From Strix aluco (lineage: Eukaryota; Chordata; Aves; Strigiformes; Strigidae), in NCBI RefSeq assembly GCF_031877795.1, contig NC_133931.1, forward strand, positions 19,971,764 through 20,035,763: a stretch of DNA of 64,000 nt. Reading direction: 5' to 3'. The notes below the pieces were generated by a model. It was not told the origin of the DNA and did no database searches. It worked only from the letters and a program-made list of their open reading frames with translations. Position 1 is the first letter of the stretch. The number at the start of each line of letters is the position of its first letter. Shown here piece after piece: positions 62,083 to 64,000 of this stretch. The translations under genes were made by a program, and so were the position numbers.

Positions 62083-62360
62083 AGAGGAAGCGTAAGGCAA
62101 GAGGTAATGGCCTCAAGTTGCGCCAGGGAAGGTTTAGACTAGATATTAGGAAGTATTTCTTTACAGAACGGGTTGTTAGGCGTTGGAATGGGCTGCCCAG
62201 GGAGGTGGTGGAGTCCCCATCCCTGGAGGTGTTTAAGAGTAAGGTTGACATAGCGCTGAGGGATATGGTGTAGTTGGAAACTGTCAGTGTTAGGTTAACG
62301 GTTGGACTGGATGATCTTCAAGGTACTTTCCAACCTAGATGATTCTGTGATTCTGTAATG
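62083..62360 (+). mobile_element. CR1 LINE, 3' end fragment in RSPO2 intron 1
   Basis: This is only the 3' UTR: GTAATGGCCTCAAGTTGCGC, GGGCTGCCCAGGGAGGTGG and GGTTGGACTGGATGATCTTC, then the terminal repeat GATTCTGTGATTCTGT. It differs from the other copies in the window in the middle of the UTR (CTCAAGTTGCGCC), so it belongs to another CR1 subfamily. It looks comparatively intact. Confidence 0.92.
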
Positions 62361-64000
62361 TGTTCATGCATCCTTGTCTATTTCTCCAGATATGAATTAA
62401 GTAATTTTTAAAAGCTAAATTAAAATGAATGTGTGTTACAGTGCTTGCAAAAAAGCAGAACTAGGCATAGCACAATGGCTTTGTGCAGGTATATGGCATA
62501 ATTATGTTTTTCTCTCCATCTTTGGAGATGGAGGAAGAAGCTGTTCAACAAGGGCCGTAGTGGAGATGAGGGAAATCTGTGCCTTTTTGGCACCTGAGAT
62601 TCTTTTTAGTTTCTAATTTTTACATGTAACCAACCCTAAAAAGGCACACAAAATGTTAAAACACAAAAGTGTTAAAAATGACTTTCCAGGTCACAGGTTA
62701 CGTTTTAAACCAAACTCGTGTTGTTACGGTTCCGGCTAATATTTCTGGAGTTAGAAACCTGTCACTGTTTCCATTTGGAGAGAGGGAGCTATAACTGTCT
62801 ATAAAAATACGTTCCCAGCCAAAGCATGCCACGTGAGGTCGTTGCTGAAAAGCAGTTAAAGTCTGGCAGCTTTGAAATTAGAGGCACATCAGCAAGACTG
62901 GGAAATCTGCTGCTTTCTGACTGTGCTGCACTCCTAGAAGTCAGGAAATGTATGACGATAGGTGTACAGTGGCTGTTTGAGGTCTGCTTTTATGGGTCAC
63001 TCTGTACAGAATCAGGTCTGGATGGATGATTTGGGTTTGTGTGGATGTTTTAGTGTTAGGTTTTGTTGTGCTCTGGATGTCATTTCAAAAATTATGCTCT
63101 TGATGGATATTTTAACACCTTCTATCCATTTCCTAAATCTTTTGTGCAATTGGTCCTTTTCCTCTGGTTCACCACAACTTTAAGTAGCTCCAGCACACTC
63201 TTCCAATTTACGACGTCTCCCTGACTCGCCAGCTGGACTGCACACATAGACTTGGTGCTCCAGGAAGGAAGACTTGGCATCAAGTGTGTCTGGGGTTAAT
63301 GAAAGCCTGGAGTGGGAGGTTATAAAAATCAGATGGTTATAGTAATTGTAAGGGGCTATATGCTGAGTTTAATAGCTCCAGGGGGAATGGTGATATATGA
63401 GGAGTGTAAGAGGAGAGAATGGGCATAGGGAGGTGCCATTTTATATATATATCCCTCTTCCCCCTCCCTTTTCATTCCCTCTTTGCAGGATATTTTATAT
63501 CTTTTTGCCAGAATCCTAGTCTGACCTGATCATCAAACCTGAGCACTGCATCATCAAACAATCCCTACAGAAAGCTTGCAGAGAGGGGAAGCTCTTTCCA
63601 AAATCCAGTTTTCTCCTCTGGCTGCAGTAAAATATGTAAGTCTGCTAATCACACATGATTATCTCTCCTGCATTTTCCATGTTTTTTCTAACTCATCTAC
63701 TTTACTTTTTATCTTGATCAGATACTTACATTTCATTTTATGTTCAGGCAGATGTAAGAAGTTTTTTTTAAAGGAAAACAGCCACAAAGTTAACATCACC
63801 TTGTATTTTGGTGTGCCCCGAGTTCAGGCTCAGTCACATGGGCTAGTGCTCCTGCTCAGGTGGAAAGAGGGAGTAGTTGGAGGCAGATCTACTGTAAAGG
63901 GTTGACTGTAATCACAAATTTACCATCACTAGCTTCCTGTGATGACCTGTATGAAGGCAGTCACGGTAAGCCAGGAGTTTACAGCTCCACATGGAGGCAC
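62361..64000 (+). other. RSPO2 intron 1, unique sequence to window end
   Basis: Nothing recognised beyond a short TATATA run near 63.44 kb. Confidence 0.5.

Larger units (their letters stand above)
27366..64000 (+). other. RSPO2: RSPO2 intron 1, 5' part (runs off the window)
   Basis: No further R-spondin exon is visible downstream. I looked for the Cys-rich furin-like repeats (CKGCxxC and PSGYYG-type motifs) and the TSP1 motif (WSxCxxxC) and found none on the + strand. The intron is therefore at least 36.6 kb, which agrees with the large introns of RSPO2 in other vertebrates. It contains two CR1 copies, an LTR fragment, MIR-like relics, homopolymer tracts and otherwise unique AT-rich DNA. 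Confidence 0.8.

Noticed and set aside
1..64000. tRNA, rRNA, snRNA, CRISPR array, bacterial operon or phage genes
   Set aside because: No cloverleaf-type A/B box pair outside the MIR-like relics, no regularly spaced repeats, and no prokaryotic-type gene packing. The sequence is clearly avian nuclear DNA.

Overview
This is a window of vertebrate nuclear DNA, almost certainly from a neoavian bird. It is AT-rich and almost gene-free, and it carries many truncated CR1 LINEs in both orientations, several with the avian CR1 3' end. It also holds two LTR-type fragments that I recognise from memory as common in neoavian genomes, plus a few worn MIR-like SINE relics. There is one strong CpG island. 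I see no bacterial, phage or plasmid features, and no CRISPR, tRNA or rRNA.

Only one host gene can be supported: RSPO2 (R-spondin 2), on the + strand. Its first coding exon (27272-27365) encodes the start methionine, the signal peptide and the basic N-terminus ending in RRSKR. It stops in phase 1 at a consensus GTGAGT donor, as expected for RSPO2. It sits inside a CpG island at about 26.23-28.24 kb that contains GC-box arrays, G-quadruplex-capable runs, a TATA-like ATAAATAG, a strong splice acceptor at 27076/27077 and short upstream ORFs. The 5' untranslated region may therefore be an unspliced leader, or an upstream non-coding exon spliced to an exon starting at 27077. The window does not contain the furin-like, thrombospondin or C-terminal exons.

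Layout: 1-26.2 kb is 5' intergenic DNA with CR1 copies at about 1.0-1.6, 12.0-12.5, 17.7-18.0, 19.2-19.7 and 20.8-22.55 kb. The last keeps degenerate reverse transcriptase. This part also has an LTR fragment at 23.3 kb and a MIR-like relic at 25.1 kb. The promoter and first coding exon occupy 26.2-28.2 kb. From 27366 to the window end is RSPO2 intron 1, with CR1 copies at 38.4-39.2 and 62.1-62.36 kb, an LTR fragment at 51.3 kb, MIR-like relics near 42.2 and 44.3 kb, and several homopolymer tracts.

No new protein system is visible. The observations most worth checking are: (i) an exact 34-bp direct repeat on either side of the RSPO2 CpG island, the upstream copy itself bracketed by an 11-bp direct repeat, which looks like a short templated insertion; (ii) a cluster of perfect palindromes at 11.22-11.36 kb; (iii) the alternative 5' architecture of RSPO2; and (iv) a TAATTA-rich block at 52.0-52.57 kb that resembles a conserved developmental enhancer.
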